A stretch of DNA of 64,000 bases from Mimachlamys varia (lineage: Eukaryota > Mollusca > Bivalvia > Pectinida > Pectinidae), in assembly GCA_947623455.1 (NCBI GenBank), contig OX392534.1, forward strand, positions 12,224,001 through 12,288,000. The letters run 5' to 3'. Under the pieces are notes generated by a model, which was given only the letters and a program-made list of their open reading frames with translations, was not told the origin of the DNA and searched no databases. Within the stretch, counting starts at the first letter, position 1. Every line of letters begins with the position of its first letter. Shown in pieces: positions 12,501-23,661 of this stretch. The position numbers and the translations under genes were made by a program.

Positions 12501-15500
12501 TGTATAGTAGGGGTACAGTGTATAGTAGGGTACAGTGTATAGCAGGGGTACAGTGTATAGCAGTGGTATAGTAGGGGTACAGTGTATAGTGGGGGTACAG
12601 TGTATAATAGGGGTACAGTGTATATTAGGGGTACAGTGTATAGCGGGGGTACAGTGTATAGTAGGGGTACAGTGTATAGTAGGGGTACAGTATATAGTAG
12701 GGTAAAGTGTATATTAGGGGTACAGTGTATAGCGGGGGTACAGTGTATTGTAGGGGTACAGTGTATAGTAAGGGTACGGTGTATAGTAGGGGTACAGTGT
12801 ATATTACAGTGTATAGCAGGGGTACAGTATATAGTAGGGGTACAGTGTATAGTAAGGGTACAGTATATATTACGGGTACAGTGTATAGGAGGGGTACAGT
12901 GTATAGGAGGGGTACAGTGTGTAGTAGGGGTACAGTGTATAGTAGGGATACAGTGTATAGTAGGGATACAGTGTATAGTAGGGTACAGTAGATAGTAGGG
13001 GTACAGTATATAGTAGGGTACAGTGTATAGTAAGGGTACAGTATATATTAGGGGTACAGTGTATAGGAGGGGTACAGTGTATAGGAGGGGTACAGTGTGT
13101 AGTAGGGATACAGTGTATAGTAGGGATACAGTGTATAGTAGGGATACAGTGTATATTAGGGGTACAGTGTATAGAAAGGGTACAGTGTATAGTAGGGTAC
13201 AGTGTATATTAGGGGTACAGTGTATAGAAAGGGTACAGTGTATAGTAGGGTACAGTAGATAGTAGGGGTACAGTATATAGTAGGGTACAGTGTATAGTAG
13301 GGTACAGTATATAGTAGGGGTACAGTGTATAGTAGGGTACAGTGTATAGTAGGGTACAGTAGATAGTAGGGGTACAGTGTATAGTAGGGGTACAGTGTAT
13401 AGTAGGGTACAGTGTATAGTGGGGGTACAGTGTATAGTAGGGGTACAGTGTATATTAGGGGTACAGTGTATAGAAAGGGTACAGTGTATAGTAGGGTACA
13501 GTAGATAGTAGGGGTACAGTATATAGTAGGGTACAGTGTATAGTAGGGTACAGTATATAGTAGGGGTACAGTGTATAGTAGGGTACAGTGTATAGTAGGG
13601 TACAGTAGATAGTAGGGGTACAGTGTATAGTAGGGGTACAGTGTATAGTAGGGTACAGTGTATAGTAGGGTACAGTGTATATTAGGGGTACAGTGTATAG
13701 CGAGGGTACAGTGTATAGAAAGGGTACAGTGTATAGTAGGGGTACAGTGTATAGGAGGGGTGCAGTGTATAGTAGGGGTACAGTGTATAGTAGGGGTACA
13801 TTGTATAGTAGGGGTACAGTTTATAGTAGGGGTATAGTGTATAGTGAGGGTACAGTGTATAGTAGGGGTACAGTGGGGATGTGTCCTGATCTACTTGTTA
13901 GGGGATTTACCTAAGAAATCTGGGCTATGAAATTTTTGTAGTAAACCATACATATAACAGTATTAGGTAACATAGACTATTGAAACCACCTGCATAATTT
14001 GATTTTGATTATATTTTCAGTACATCTAGGTTGTTGTCAATTTATATTAGGACATGTTATCAGTTTCAAAAATATTGTAAACATAAAGTTTTCAATGGAA
14101 AATTTATTTTTGGTGTATAATGTGTTAACCATATATGCATGTATTGTAGGCTAGATATGTTCACTTCCCCCACGTTGGTGTTGTCAACAGTTGTCACAAA
14201 TTAAAATTAAAGCTACCGTTGGTTTCAGTTACGAAATTTCTAACACAAACTGTTTCTACATATATATGTTGTTTGATCAAACAATTTTGAAAGTCTTTCT
14301 TTCAAAAAAATAAATTTTAGCCGTGGGTTTTTTTCTGTTATTGATAATACCTTGAATGTACATTTCTTGTCCTTAATATTGACAGACAGTACTATCTGCA
14401 TGTATATTGTATAGATACCAAATCCAACATATTTAGTATATTATAAAGTACATGTACATGTGAATGTTGTGAAAAGATGATTTTTCTTTCAGAAAGATAT
14501 TTTTTATAACAAACAAAAAGTGATTTGGCTGATTACTTTAATGTCTTCTGGAATATATGAAAGCCCAGCTATTTGACAGAGTATAATTAATTGTAAGCAT
14601 GTTGGCTGCATCATACCCTTCAATGTTCTAGACAATCCTCAAAGTGGCCGTTACCTAGCAACTGACCGAGACTCGTATCGAGATCACCACAAATCTAGGG
14701 GTATGAATTTGAAGGTGGCCATCTTGTTGGACGCTTTGTGTTACACTTGCACACTGTTTGTTTCACTCCATCCACATGTGTTTCTGACTTATTTGCATAT
14801 TCAGATTGTTAATGACATTTGCATATTCATTAGTTTCACCATTAATGAGTGTTGAATATTCATAAGGATGCTACATAATATTATACTTGTATAACACATT
14901 ATCAATGAGCTCGAGGGTTATGCTTTAATCCTTGTCCGGACCTTTCATTGATAATAAAGAAGTATATTATAATATGCAGCATTCTTTGATGATCTTCATT
15001 TCATTATCACTATTGTCTGTTTGTTTTCATCCTTGTTTTCTGTTCATCCTTTTGTTCCTATCAGACTTGTTGCCAAACACAGGTATGTAGATACATAAGT
15101 ATGCTAATTTCTTGGATGCAGTGAGATGGGGACGGGTCACCTTGGGTATATAAGATAGAAGTTCAGTTTTTGGTGAATAATAGGCCACCAGTCACCTGAT
15201 AAATTGCATAGATTTAGATAAATAGTATCTTTAATTTCTATTTTAGTATTTATTTATTTTTTATGCTTACTATTTTTTTTCTTCTTAATTTGAATTTTTA
15301 TTTACAATCAATGTAACTAAGAAACAGTCTTGGTGCGGGATACTCTTTTGAAAAACTTCCAGAAAACTACTGGTGTGGTGATTTTTATCCTAACGATGCG
15401 CTCATTATTGAGTTTTTGGTATATTGGAAACTTGAGCAAACAAATTCTTGATACATTATCAGTTTAGTAGATATATAGGGAGATGGCTGATATCCTGGGG

Positions 15501-18500
15501 CCATCACTTATATTGTTGTCTTGTCTTTATATTGATGTTAGAAGACAAAAAGGGCACATGTACAGTTGTAGGAAATATAACATGCAGATTTTATATAACC
15601 TTTTTTGTTAGATTGATCCCCTATAACGTGTATAACAGACAACTCATCCTCGGCTTATAATTCCCTGTTCTATGGCTTTCTCATGATCACTACTTATACC
15701 ACTCCTTTGTACTAAAGCTGACAAACTTTACATGACAAGACACGGAACCACTATGGTAACTTGTTGCCTTGCTCGGTTGTCGGAGTAATTGTCAAAATTT
15801 CAAGAAAATAAAGAAATTCATTAATTTGCAATTATAGGCCTGAGAACATATTCAGCTTTGATGATGAAATATTTCCTGATAAATTCTATAGATAAAAAAT
15901 TTCATGTAGAAAATATTTTTTTGGAAAATGTGCATTTTTGGATTTCCAATACATTGCACAAAACTGAAAAGGAACTATTTGGAGCAATAAAAATAAATGT
16001 AAATTTACCATCAATTGACAGAAAACTTGAAATTTTGAGGAGTGTTTGATATGTTGTGCTTGAATTCCCAAAGTGTATCTTGATTCATGACAATAACATG
16101 TGTTTACTGCTTTCATCCTATGTGGTACCGAATCTCTCGAAGGCATACTTATGTGCAATCATCTAATTCCTTGTTCATTTTATATGTGCAGTATATGTAC
16201 TGTTCATTTCTTTCAGCATGGACACTTATGCTTGATAAAAAGCATATTCTACTTTAATGATAGGCTATGATGAAATATTAAGGGGGGGGACATTTTGTTA
16301 AAATTTGGTAGTGGGCTGTGATAAGTCAGTTTCTACTTCCTCAAACTAAAGATTTATGTAAAATCTTTATAAGGTCTTAAAATTTGTTTTGCACAATGTA
16401 CATGTATACAGTGCAACCATGGGTTCTTACATATCCCTACTATCATTAGTTGCAAAGTTTCGGGATTACATTTTTTAATTCATAAAATTACTGAGATAAT
16501 CCTGCAGGGCACCACGGGACAATTGACCCCACAAAACTGTAATTTACCTCTGTATCTTCCAGTTTTCTTTTAAATTTAACCTTGAATGGCCACTGTTACA
16601 TTTGTTATTGACTAAAGATTACCAATACAGCAAAGGATGTGGCTATATGTATGGGGTCACCTGCCCGACCGTTTGGGTTTTCTCCGGGTACTCCGGTTTC
16701 CTCCCACAATAAGACACATGCTTACATCTGGGCCAACAAGAGTGATCAGTATAAGTTGGATTACTTGTTTGATAATTTTAAAATAAATAGATTTATTTAT
16801 TTATAATAATTGCAGAATAAAATCTTCTACATTAGTGCAGTTTAGTTCAAAGGCAAAACATTTTTTCTGAGTTTACATCAATGTTCAAATGTCAACCTAT
16901 CACCTATATACTAGGTACAAATCTATACATATGTACTGTTGGTGACAGCAGACCAAAATAATGATGAAGTACAATACAGGCAAAAGCATTTAGTGATTGC
17001 GTGAAATCCTTGTTATGAAATATTACTACATGCATGTACTTTTCTTTGTACATACTTTCTAACGATCTTATTTCGTACCATTTTAAGAAATTTGAAATTT
17101 GATACATTTAAATTAGATCAGAATATTGATCTTAAGTCTGGTGAGAATTCTGAGGTCATAAAAGACAGAAATCTGTATCCAGGGAGAGCTGTTTTTCACG
17201 TAAATTATGACAGGCTGTAGAGATTTATGGAAATGTTCTAGAATAATTATGGCAGACAACATTTACCAGACAAGAGATCATGTCAAGTTCAATCTGTGTA
17301 ACCCGATATACTCCTGCAGAAAATGTCTGGTGGGTTTTCTGTATTTCATTCTTACCTATTTTGATCATCATTTTATCAGATACTGTACATGTATGTTATA
17401 TGACATTTTTCTTGTTCTGTTTATATATTCTGATAGCAATTTGAGATAGAGTCATTTTCTAGGTTGTGAAAATTTCATTGTATTTTCAAAACAATACAAT
17501 AAAAAAAATTCATTCCAAAATTTAGAATCTGGTACATGTAACAATAAAATTCCTCGATTGCCAGTCCAACAAAAATTCAGTTGAAAAAGATTAAATATGA
17601 TACTACATGTACAATGGTAGGTGACTTTCTGTGTCATTTTTGAAATAAATTATTATGGGGTTATATCAAGTGATTAACTATTTTAAAATATTACTAACCA
17701 AATATTTGATCTTGATTTAAAACTGAAAAAAAAACCTTTCAACTGATTTGTTACAACTTATAGGCTTAGTTTTCAGACAATTAAAATGTGACCTTTGTTT
17801 AAAATAACCATTATTAACTTTGTACCTGTTTGAATCAGGGAATTTTTCATTTAAATGACATAAATCCTTTTCTAGATAATGAATTTATTCTTTGTAACAC
17901 AGGCTTTAATATAATAATTACCTTATTATTGTTCACATTCATATCCATCTGTTCTTGTTTTACTTTTCTTAATGGTGGCCGTATAGCATATTGTATTTCA
18001 CATTGTCAGATTTATTTTTGCTTTAAAAAGTTTGGCTTCCAGGTCCAAGTATATTATTAATAAGAAATCTTAAAATGAACTTATTGTATATTTTTTTTCT
18101 CCTTCTCTCTCTCCTAATACTGGCAGTGTATAATTGTTGTGATTAAATATTGTATTTTTTCTATCATTTCTTGAAATGTTTTTCTTTACAGCCAAATTAA
18201 CGCCCCGAAATAATAACCCCAGTACTCTAGTCCAGCCAGAGTACGTCCCGGGCCTGAGCCTGGAGTTATCTCCCCGCACAGGGCCCTCACACAGGTCACA
18301 CCGAGAGGCGGCCCAGGTCTTGGACAATGCACCGTACACAGAAAACCGGGTCCTGACTCCAAGTCAGTTTCGTCACGGTATCGAGGCTTCCCGAGAGTTC
18401 GGAACTCAAACCGGTATGGGATGTTATACTCCCCCTGTGTGTGATGATAAAATACTCGGTGGTTCTGATCAGTGTGAGAAGGGTTCGTATAGAGTCGAGT

Positions 18501-21500
18501 ACTAGGCATGAGCATGTATGGCCGATACCACCATTTATCAGGACACGATTTATAACCATTGATGTCTCCTTTCATACAATATTTTCTGCTTTTAAAACTG
18601 ATTTGCATGTCTTTATTGTCGTATCTAGGGAATTGTCTAGCACGGTCGTAGACATAAAACACTGCACGCAGCACAAATATTAGCCTCCTCGACCTTCTCC
18701 CAAGTTATAGAACTGCATGATAACATAGTCTAGTTGTGTATGTAATAAAGATATAGAGTATAGCTTCATAAAGTAATGTTAGTGGTGTACTTGATAAAAT
18801 TAAGTCTCCTAAAGTGTAAAAATGGGATTTACTTTGATCCTATTGTGTATTGGGAATGAAAAAATTGGTAAATCAATAGATGGCGGGCAACAGAGTAATT
18901 TCCAGTAACTTTATTAGGCAAAGTAAAAACATCAGTTCATAATCAAGTTTCTCTTATGGTAACATATACTATACTGGACGTTTTAACAGTGTATTGAACA
19001 TTTTATGTGACTTTACTTTTTATGCCCCGACCATGAAATGGGGAAGGAGGGGGCATATAGTGTTACCCATGTCCATCCCGTCCTGTCCCATCACGTCCCT
19101 TATTAACATGAATGTCTCACAGACATTTCTAGTTGTCTCTGCTCATATTAATGAGGGCTTCGTTATTATTGTCAGGATAAAATTAACATTATAGTTGACC
19201 AATGTACTGGTGAAGGGTTAATATTTGACCTGGTGTTTTGTCTGTAATTGTAGTGTTTAGTCAGAAACACAAGTTACAAAATAAAAAAATATTGGTAAAT
19301 AATTGAGAGCAGGATATCAGAAATCCTATATGAATTTATAATGGAGGGGGGGGGGTATGTTTAATCCCCGAGGATTGACCTACATGTACCAGTATTATAG
19401 CTTTACCCTTGTATTTATGTTATTGATCTGTATCGGAGAAAGATGAGCATGCATGTCAGAAAATACATTTACATAATATGTATCATGTGTTATATGTAAT
19501 TAGGGAAAGTCTGAAGTAGCTAGCATATCTGCCAACTTTTTAAAATTTCCATAAGCGACATTACGTGTGCTCAAAATTGAAAGCATAAATAAGAGAGTCT
19601 ATGCTCAACCTGGGACAAAAGTATAATTTTTAGCTGTTCTTTTATGTAGGTTAACTCTTCAGTTGAAGGAATAGTTTTAACGAATCCATGAGTTGAAAAT
19701 GAAATGTTGAATTTTAGGATCAAAAATCAAGTGTCTCTCCCAAAAAAATTAAGGAAAGTTGGCGAATATGAACAAGTTTCAATGGGTGCAGATATTGTAT
19801 GACCTGCATTATACATGTCGGAAATGAAATTACACTGTACTTAATTTACATGTAGCACCTATTTTGCAATAAAAGAAACAAAATGGAAATTATTAGTATC
19901 ATTTTAAAAACAAGTTTTCTTTTAGTGGCAGTTATTATTGTTGTATCATGAACTTTCCAATTTGGAAATGCCAGATTAGGTCAGGTTGATACAGTGAAAT
20001 TCTTTGTAGCGGTGGGGAGGGTAGTACAGCCCTCAACGTAAAATGTAACAATGGTCTATCTATTCAAGCTCTTCTAAAGAGAAACAGATATTCATAAAAA
20101 CAACAGACACATTTATAGCTCGTCTGTAATGAGTATTGAGAAATCAAGTTTTATAGACTAAGGGGGTTTCAATCATGCTTCTTAAAGGTAGAACTTATTA
20201 TAAAGCTATATATATATTAAGTTAGTGATAAGCTCATATATGGTGTTGGATTTATCTACAAAACAAAAACCATTATGATGTGAATTTAATTATCACTTCT
20301 ATTACACAATTATTGTAGAAGTACAGTTTATTCAACGAAGTACCAATGAAAATTAGAATCCCCATTAACATGCGTGAAAATTGAATTCATTCTTTGATTA
20401 TTTGTTATATTTTGATAAATATTCCTTTCCTTGTTGTATTTTCAGTTGAATTTGGTACAAACACTGAATTAGGGACTCAAAGAGAGGAGAGTGAGGTTCG
20501 TATCATGTACAATGCACAGGGGAAGCGAGTTCGAGTCAAGAGTGCCGCAAAGGAGGAAACCAAGAAATATCAGCGAAAACCAGAACCCCCAACGGAACGG
20601 AAATCAAAATCAAGGTCGAAAGAGGAAAAAGAAAAGGAAAAACCAAAGTGGAATTTTCAAAATAAAAGACGCAAAAAGCCAGTTAAACAGTCGGAAAAAG
20701 ATCTCAATTTCCAGGAGAAAAGAAAGCAGAGTGAAGTTAGGAGGTTGAAAAGAGAACAGGAGCTGATGAACTTAGTGGACATGAATCGTGATCGTATACC
20801 AGGATACAAGGGAGCTAACTCCCGTGGTCATTCACCTGTGTCCGATAATGAAGGTCACAGGTCAAGGAGTATTGAACGATTTAATGCTAGTCGGAGGTCC
20901 AAATCGCATTCACCTGAAAATGTTAGTGCACGGCGACAACACACATACCGAACAACATCCCCCAACCTGACCCAGCGTTCGTCTTCGCCTGGACCAAAAG
21001 TCGTTGGACCAGAAGAAAGCAGTCACAATACAGCAAGGGGGAGATCACCCCCTGTTCCTGCTCTACGATACAAAAAAGACAATGCATACGACGTACACTT
21101 AGCAGAGAAGCAATCTGCTCGTAAGTACGCTGATGGGAATCCGTTAGAAATACCACTGACGGAAGGAGAGTTTGTGCCATTTATGAGAACTGTTGAAGTG
21201 CTAGACCCTGCCTATAGTGGCTCCCCTCTCCCTATATCTAGAGAGGCTACGGCAGTGGTCAATGCTCGCAAGGCCTACCTCAAGGGTATGAAGCCTGGCG
21301 ACTACGGTAAAAAGGACAATTATTATGAAGACAGATTGAAAGTTCCAGGAGAGGAGAAATCAAAGGTAAGAAAGCATTCTGTTTTAGTAATCATTTGCTT
21401 GTACCACAATAGAACCTAACAGTCCTAAACAGATTACCTCGGTATATGGGTTTGTAATAAAAACATAAATTACGGGTACAAATATCAATTCATTGAAGAA

Positions 21501-23548
21501 AAATAGACATACAGTCAAACCCCATTATCTCAAAGTCAAAGGATACAACTTGTACAAAGTATTGCAAAGAAAATAAAAAATAACCCGAAATAATGTTATT
21601 AATATATATTAAAACATCTTCATATGTACATTGAATCACTTACTTTTAGTTATGGAGATTTGAAATGCACTAGATTTAGTGAAAAAACATGTTTCTCTTA
21701 TGTCACATTCCTGTTAATATCATGTCTTTGCCCGACAAATGCAACATGATATCAAGAGGAATGCACTGTACAAGTGTTACTGTAGCTTTGTGTCTCTAAA
21801 GGGATGGTCAGTGTACTCCGGATCCCTTGATGACACAGTGCACACATTAGTTTCACTACAGTAATCTAGAAACTGATGTAATGTTGATATTTGTAGGATC
21901 CCATCATGAATCCCGCCCTAGTCAAAGAGCACCCCACTCACAGACAGGATGCCATCCTTCAACAACTCTCCTCATTGAAGATGGTAAGTAGAGTGTTGCA
22001 TGGTCATTTCAAACTCATGTGTCAATGAAGGACGTTTTTCTTTTTTTTTTTTTTTTAAATAATTCTTTTTTTTATAAGAAAATGAACAAACAAAAATTTG
22101 AACTATTGAGTTTTTATCCAGTGTCCTCATGACCTTTAACACATAAAAACTTTAAAAAAAAATTAATCTGAAAACTGATCCATACTCATAGCGTTAGCCA
22201 TACATGTCAAAGTAAAATTGTACATCCATGCAGCCTGTATAAAGTATAACCATGGCAGTTTTAAGATTCATCATTGAGTTAGGACCCTGTATGAATTGCA
22301 CTTGGCACGATTGTAAATCAACCAATGAATGAAGCAATCTGCAAAAAAAAAAACGGTTTTAGAAAAGGGCCAACTCAGGAGCATAATAAACCATCTTGAA
22401 CCTCACACTGTATGATATATAACCTGCAATCAAATACACATGCACATCAACATCATGCATGTTTGAAATTTTACTGCTATCTGTGAGATTAAACTGCAAA
22501 AATCACGTCACCAAATTGCTCATGTTTCTATGCAGTATTCACATAAGGTTTGTTGTTGTATCTATTTCTGTTCCATAAAGCGTGGTTTGATGATGGAAGT
22601 GATTTTAGAGAGTATTGATTTTCATGTTTATGGGAAGTTTATCGTGATGGAGAGAAATGTAATTTAGCGTTAAGAGATTTGTAATATTGTGTGCTGGGCC
22701 AATATAAATCCCTTATGTGGTTTTCTCCTCCATTATCAAATATAGCTTTATTGCCTCGGAATTGTTAGGGTCTAACTCTTCACGAACTCACAGAGGCGAA
22801 TAGGACAATACACTTGCCTTTAATTTCTGTACTTTGATTTATCAGGCTTCTACTGGAAATTGTAAAAATTTAAAAACAGACAATTGAAAAACCAACATTT
22901 TACAATGAAAATGTACTTGCTGCTATGAAAAATAATTTTCAGAAGAGGGAAACATATTATGAACTCCTTGTACTTGGAGGTTTTTTCCAACTTTTGTAGT
23001 GCAAGTAAGCTAATGCTGGGGTGTTGAATATAAGTGTTTGTTATAAAAGACCCTAGAAAAGACCCTGTAGACTTATGTTGTATAAACAGGGAATTGGAAC
23101 ACATAGGGTTGGGCCATGATTGTGGAAATATATGAAGCAAAAATTATCATATGTACTTGAGATTTTTGTTGAGAATTTTAAATCTTTCACTTAGCTTAAA
23201 ATGTTTGGCTGTTTTGAGACTTTGAACATACATAGTAAACCTAGGATAATCTTTTAACGCATGTATTTCCAAACAGAAACATACTTACAGGGGCCCTCAT
23301 AGTTCTGTCAATTTGACAGAAAATCCATCTGTAATTCTTTCTTTTCAAATTCAGTGGAATTCCCGAAGAAACATAGGAACATGACCATCGTTACCAGTAT
23401 TTGTAAACATCTAAAAACAAAATTTAATATACGCGAGAGTTCAGTAGAGAAATTTCCAAGGAGAAATTAAATTTTTTTCATTGTATTTCAGAACCTGATG
23501 CAGAGGCGTAGGGAGTTGGAGACGTTTTCTCCGACAGACTTCGAGTAG
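3390..23548 (+). CDS. CCDC66: CCDC66-like coiled-coil protein, 3' twelve exons (partial at 5' end)
   Basis: Exons: 3390-3548, 4188-4260, 5917-6145, 6510-6597, 7329-7490, 8033-8177, 14632-14700, 15065-15082, 18192-18413, 20446-21365, 21897-21983, 23492-23548. Every junction is GT-AG and all phases agree, giving 742 codons plus TAG. The protein opens with a charged helix, then EIERQKWLQELDKQKEEKR and about 130 residues of K/E/Q/R-rich coiled coil, a linker, a basic Ser/Arg-rich stretch, and a conserved-looking block with EFVPFMRTVEVLDPAYSG. The last two exons (DAILQQLSSLKM, then NLMQRRRELETF) resemble the end of vertebrate CCDC66, a microtubule- and cilium-associated centriolar satellite protein of about 950 residues; that comparison is from memory. 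About 200 N-terminal residues are missing and should lie upstream. CSPP1 was considered, but the C-terminal blocks fit CCDC66 better. The exon chain is more certain than the name. Confidence 0.75.
3559..3622. repeat. 35-bp tandem duplication
   Basis: AAACTTTTCTGAAACTTGAT occurs at 3559 and again at 3594, just inside the intron after CCDC66-like exon a. Confidence 0.8.
4188..4260 (+). CDS. CCDC66: CCDC66-like exon b
   Basis: Acceptor TTTTGTAG, donor GTAGGT, phase 0 in and phase 1 out. Encodes QAAPDAGQFENTKEIERQ and then KWLQEL, the start of the CCDC66-type coiled-coil domain; the split codon becomes D in the next exon. Confidence 0.8.
4411..5668. repeat. 28-bp minisatellite, about 45 copies
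   Basis: Unit TTCCTTAGAAGATAGACTAG plus AACATGTG. Two main variants alternate irregularly: AGAAGATAGA and AGCAGAAAGA. It lies in the intron between exons b and c of the CCDC66-like gene. Confidence 0.95.
5917..6145 (+). CDS. CCDC66: CCDC66-like exon c
   Basis: Acceptor GACCTGCAG, donor GTAAGT, phase 1 in and phase 2 out. It continues DKQKEEKRQRQMNSKAN, then a Pro/Gly-rich segment (AGHPDQLREPPAGYPDPYSP) and an acidic end. Confidence 0.82.
6510..6597 (+). CDS. CCDC66: CCDC66-like exon d
   Basis: Acceptor TCTTTTAG, donor GTAGGC, phase 2 in and phase 0 out. Encodes THIRGQNVFMDPVTRHELEE followed by a basic helix. Confidence 0.8.
7329..7490 (+). CDS. CCDC66: CCDC66-like exon e
   Basis: Acceptor TTTGACAG, donor GTAAGG, phase 0 at both ends. 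Its 54 residues are almost wholly Q/E/K/R/M and have no helix breaker, so this is the core of the coiled coil. Confidence 0.82.
8033..8177 (+). CDS. CCDC66: CCDC66-like exon f
   Basis: Acceptor TTCACAG, donor GTAGGT, phase 0 in and phase 1 out. Encodes VRRQQEVDKLKMAMDEAHES and ends with EEGGHDTSHLKATLQ, closing the coil. The 5.5-kb 18-bp array lies in the intron that follows. Confidence 0.8.
8405..13877. repeat. 18-bp minisatellite array, 5.5 kb, about 300 copies
   Basis: Unit GGGGTACAGTGTATAGTA with 17-bp variants (one G fewer). Higher-order structure is visible: the block with AGCGAGGGT and AGAAAGGGT at 8780-8880 recurs at 8965-9075, and the 12840-12990 block with ATAGGAGGGG recurs at 13040-13140. 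Long open frames on both strands (YPYYTL-type and GTVYSR-type six-residue repeats) follow from the period. It is in the intron after CCDC66-like exon f. Confidence 0.97.
13878..14631. other. Intron of the CCDC66-like gene after the 18-bp array
   Basis: AT-rich; no further structure seen. Confidence 0.6.
14632..14700 (+). CDS. CCDC66: CCDC66-like exon g
   Basis: Acceptor AATGTTCTAG, donor GTATGA, phase 1 at both ends. Encodes DNPQSGRYLATDRDSYRDHH and then KSRG. The pyrimidine tract is weak, so this is supported mainly by open frame and phase. Confidence 0.6.
15065..15082 (+). CDS. CCDC66: CCDC66-like candidate 18-nt microexon
   Basis: Eighteen bases lie between a pyrimidine-rich acceptor (TTGTTCCTATCAG) and a good donor (GTATGT). 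Phase 1 at both ends, so it adds LLPNTG-type residues without shifting frame and could be skipped or included freely. Confidence 0.5.
15083..18191. other. Intron of the CCDC66-like gene
   Basis: Apart from the SINE fragment at 16655-16795 only short chance frames are seen; none has splice signals fitting phase 1. Confidence 0.6.
16655..16795 (+). mobile_element. Truncated SINE-like fragment
   Basis: TTTTCTCCGGGTACTCCGGT and TTCCTCCCAC match the middle segment of the SINE at 52564. The tRNA-like head is missing. It lies in a CCDC66-like intron. Confidence 0.5.
18192..18413 (+). CDS. CCDC66: CCDC66-like exon i
   Basis: Acceptor TTTCTTTACAG, donor GTATGG, phase 1 at both ends. Encodes 74 residues, starting KLTPRNNNPSTLVQPEYVPG and ending SREFGTQTG. 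It is clearly richer in GC than the flanking introns. Confidence 0.82.
18414..20445. other. Intron of the CCDC66-like gene
   Basis: Holds the probable dispersed repeat at 19020-19225 and a short G run near 19347. The rest shows nothing. Confidence 0.6.
19020..19225. repeat. Probable dispersed repeat fragment starting with a hairpin
   Basis: TATGCCCCGACCATGAAATG followed by GGAAGGAGGGGGCATATAGT gives a stem of TATGCCCC with GGGGGCATA, then a C-rich stretch with GTCCATCCCGTCC. It resembles a common invertebrate interspersed repeat, but no second copy is in the window. Confidence 0.35.
20446..21365 (+). CDS. CCDC66: CCDC66-like exon j (large)
   Basis: Acceptor TTGTATTTTCAG, donor GTAAGA, phase 1 in and phase 0 out. 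About 306 residues: VEFGTNTELGTQREE, a long Lys/Glu-rich helix, a Ser/Arg-rich segment (RSRSIERFNASRRSKSHSPE), and the block EFVPFMRTVEVLDPAYSG, which I regard as the best family marker. Confidence 0.85.
21897..21983 (+). CDS. CCDC66: CCDC66-like exon k
   Basis: Acceptor GATATTTGTAG, donor GTAAGT, phase 0 at both ends. Encodes DPIMNPALVKEHPTHRQDA followed by ILQQLSSLKM. Confidence 0.82.
21984..23491. other. Last intron of the CCDC66-like gene
   Basis: Poly-T and poly-A runs near 22040-22080; no other structure seen. Confidence 0.65.
23492..23548 (+). CDS. CCDC66: CCDC66-like last coding exon
   Basis: Acceptor TTGTATTTCAG. Encodes NLMQRRRELETFSPTDFE and the TAG stop at 23546-23548. Together with the previous exon it forms a short C-terminal helix. 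Confidence 0.82.
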   Translation, partial: NLMQRRRELETFSPTDFE

Positions 23549-23655
23549 TACGAACATTTCTGTGTATACTTTGATCAGACAGCATACTGTGATAATTTCT
23601 TGCATTATTTAGCACTCAACAACTGTTCTACTTCTAAGTACTGGATCCTTGTTTT

Positions 23656-23661
23656 AATAAA
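23656..23661 (+). terminator. Poly(A) signal after the CCDC66-like gene
   Basis: AATAAA lies 108 bases after the stop codon. Later sites could also be used, as the downstream sequence is AT-rich. Confidence 0.45.

Noticed and set aside
18186..18674. Minus-strand frame of 162 codons
   Set aside because: Overlaps CCDC66-like exon i on the other strand, where splice sites and phase fit; the minus frame runs on into intron.
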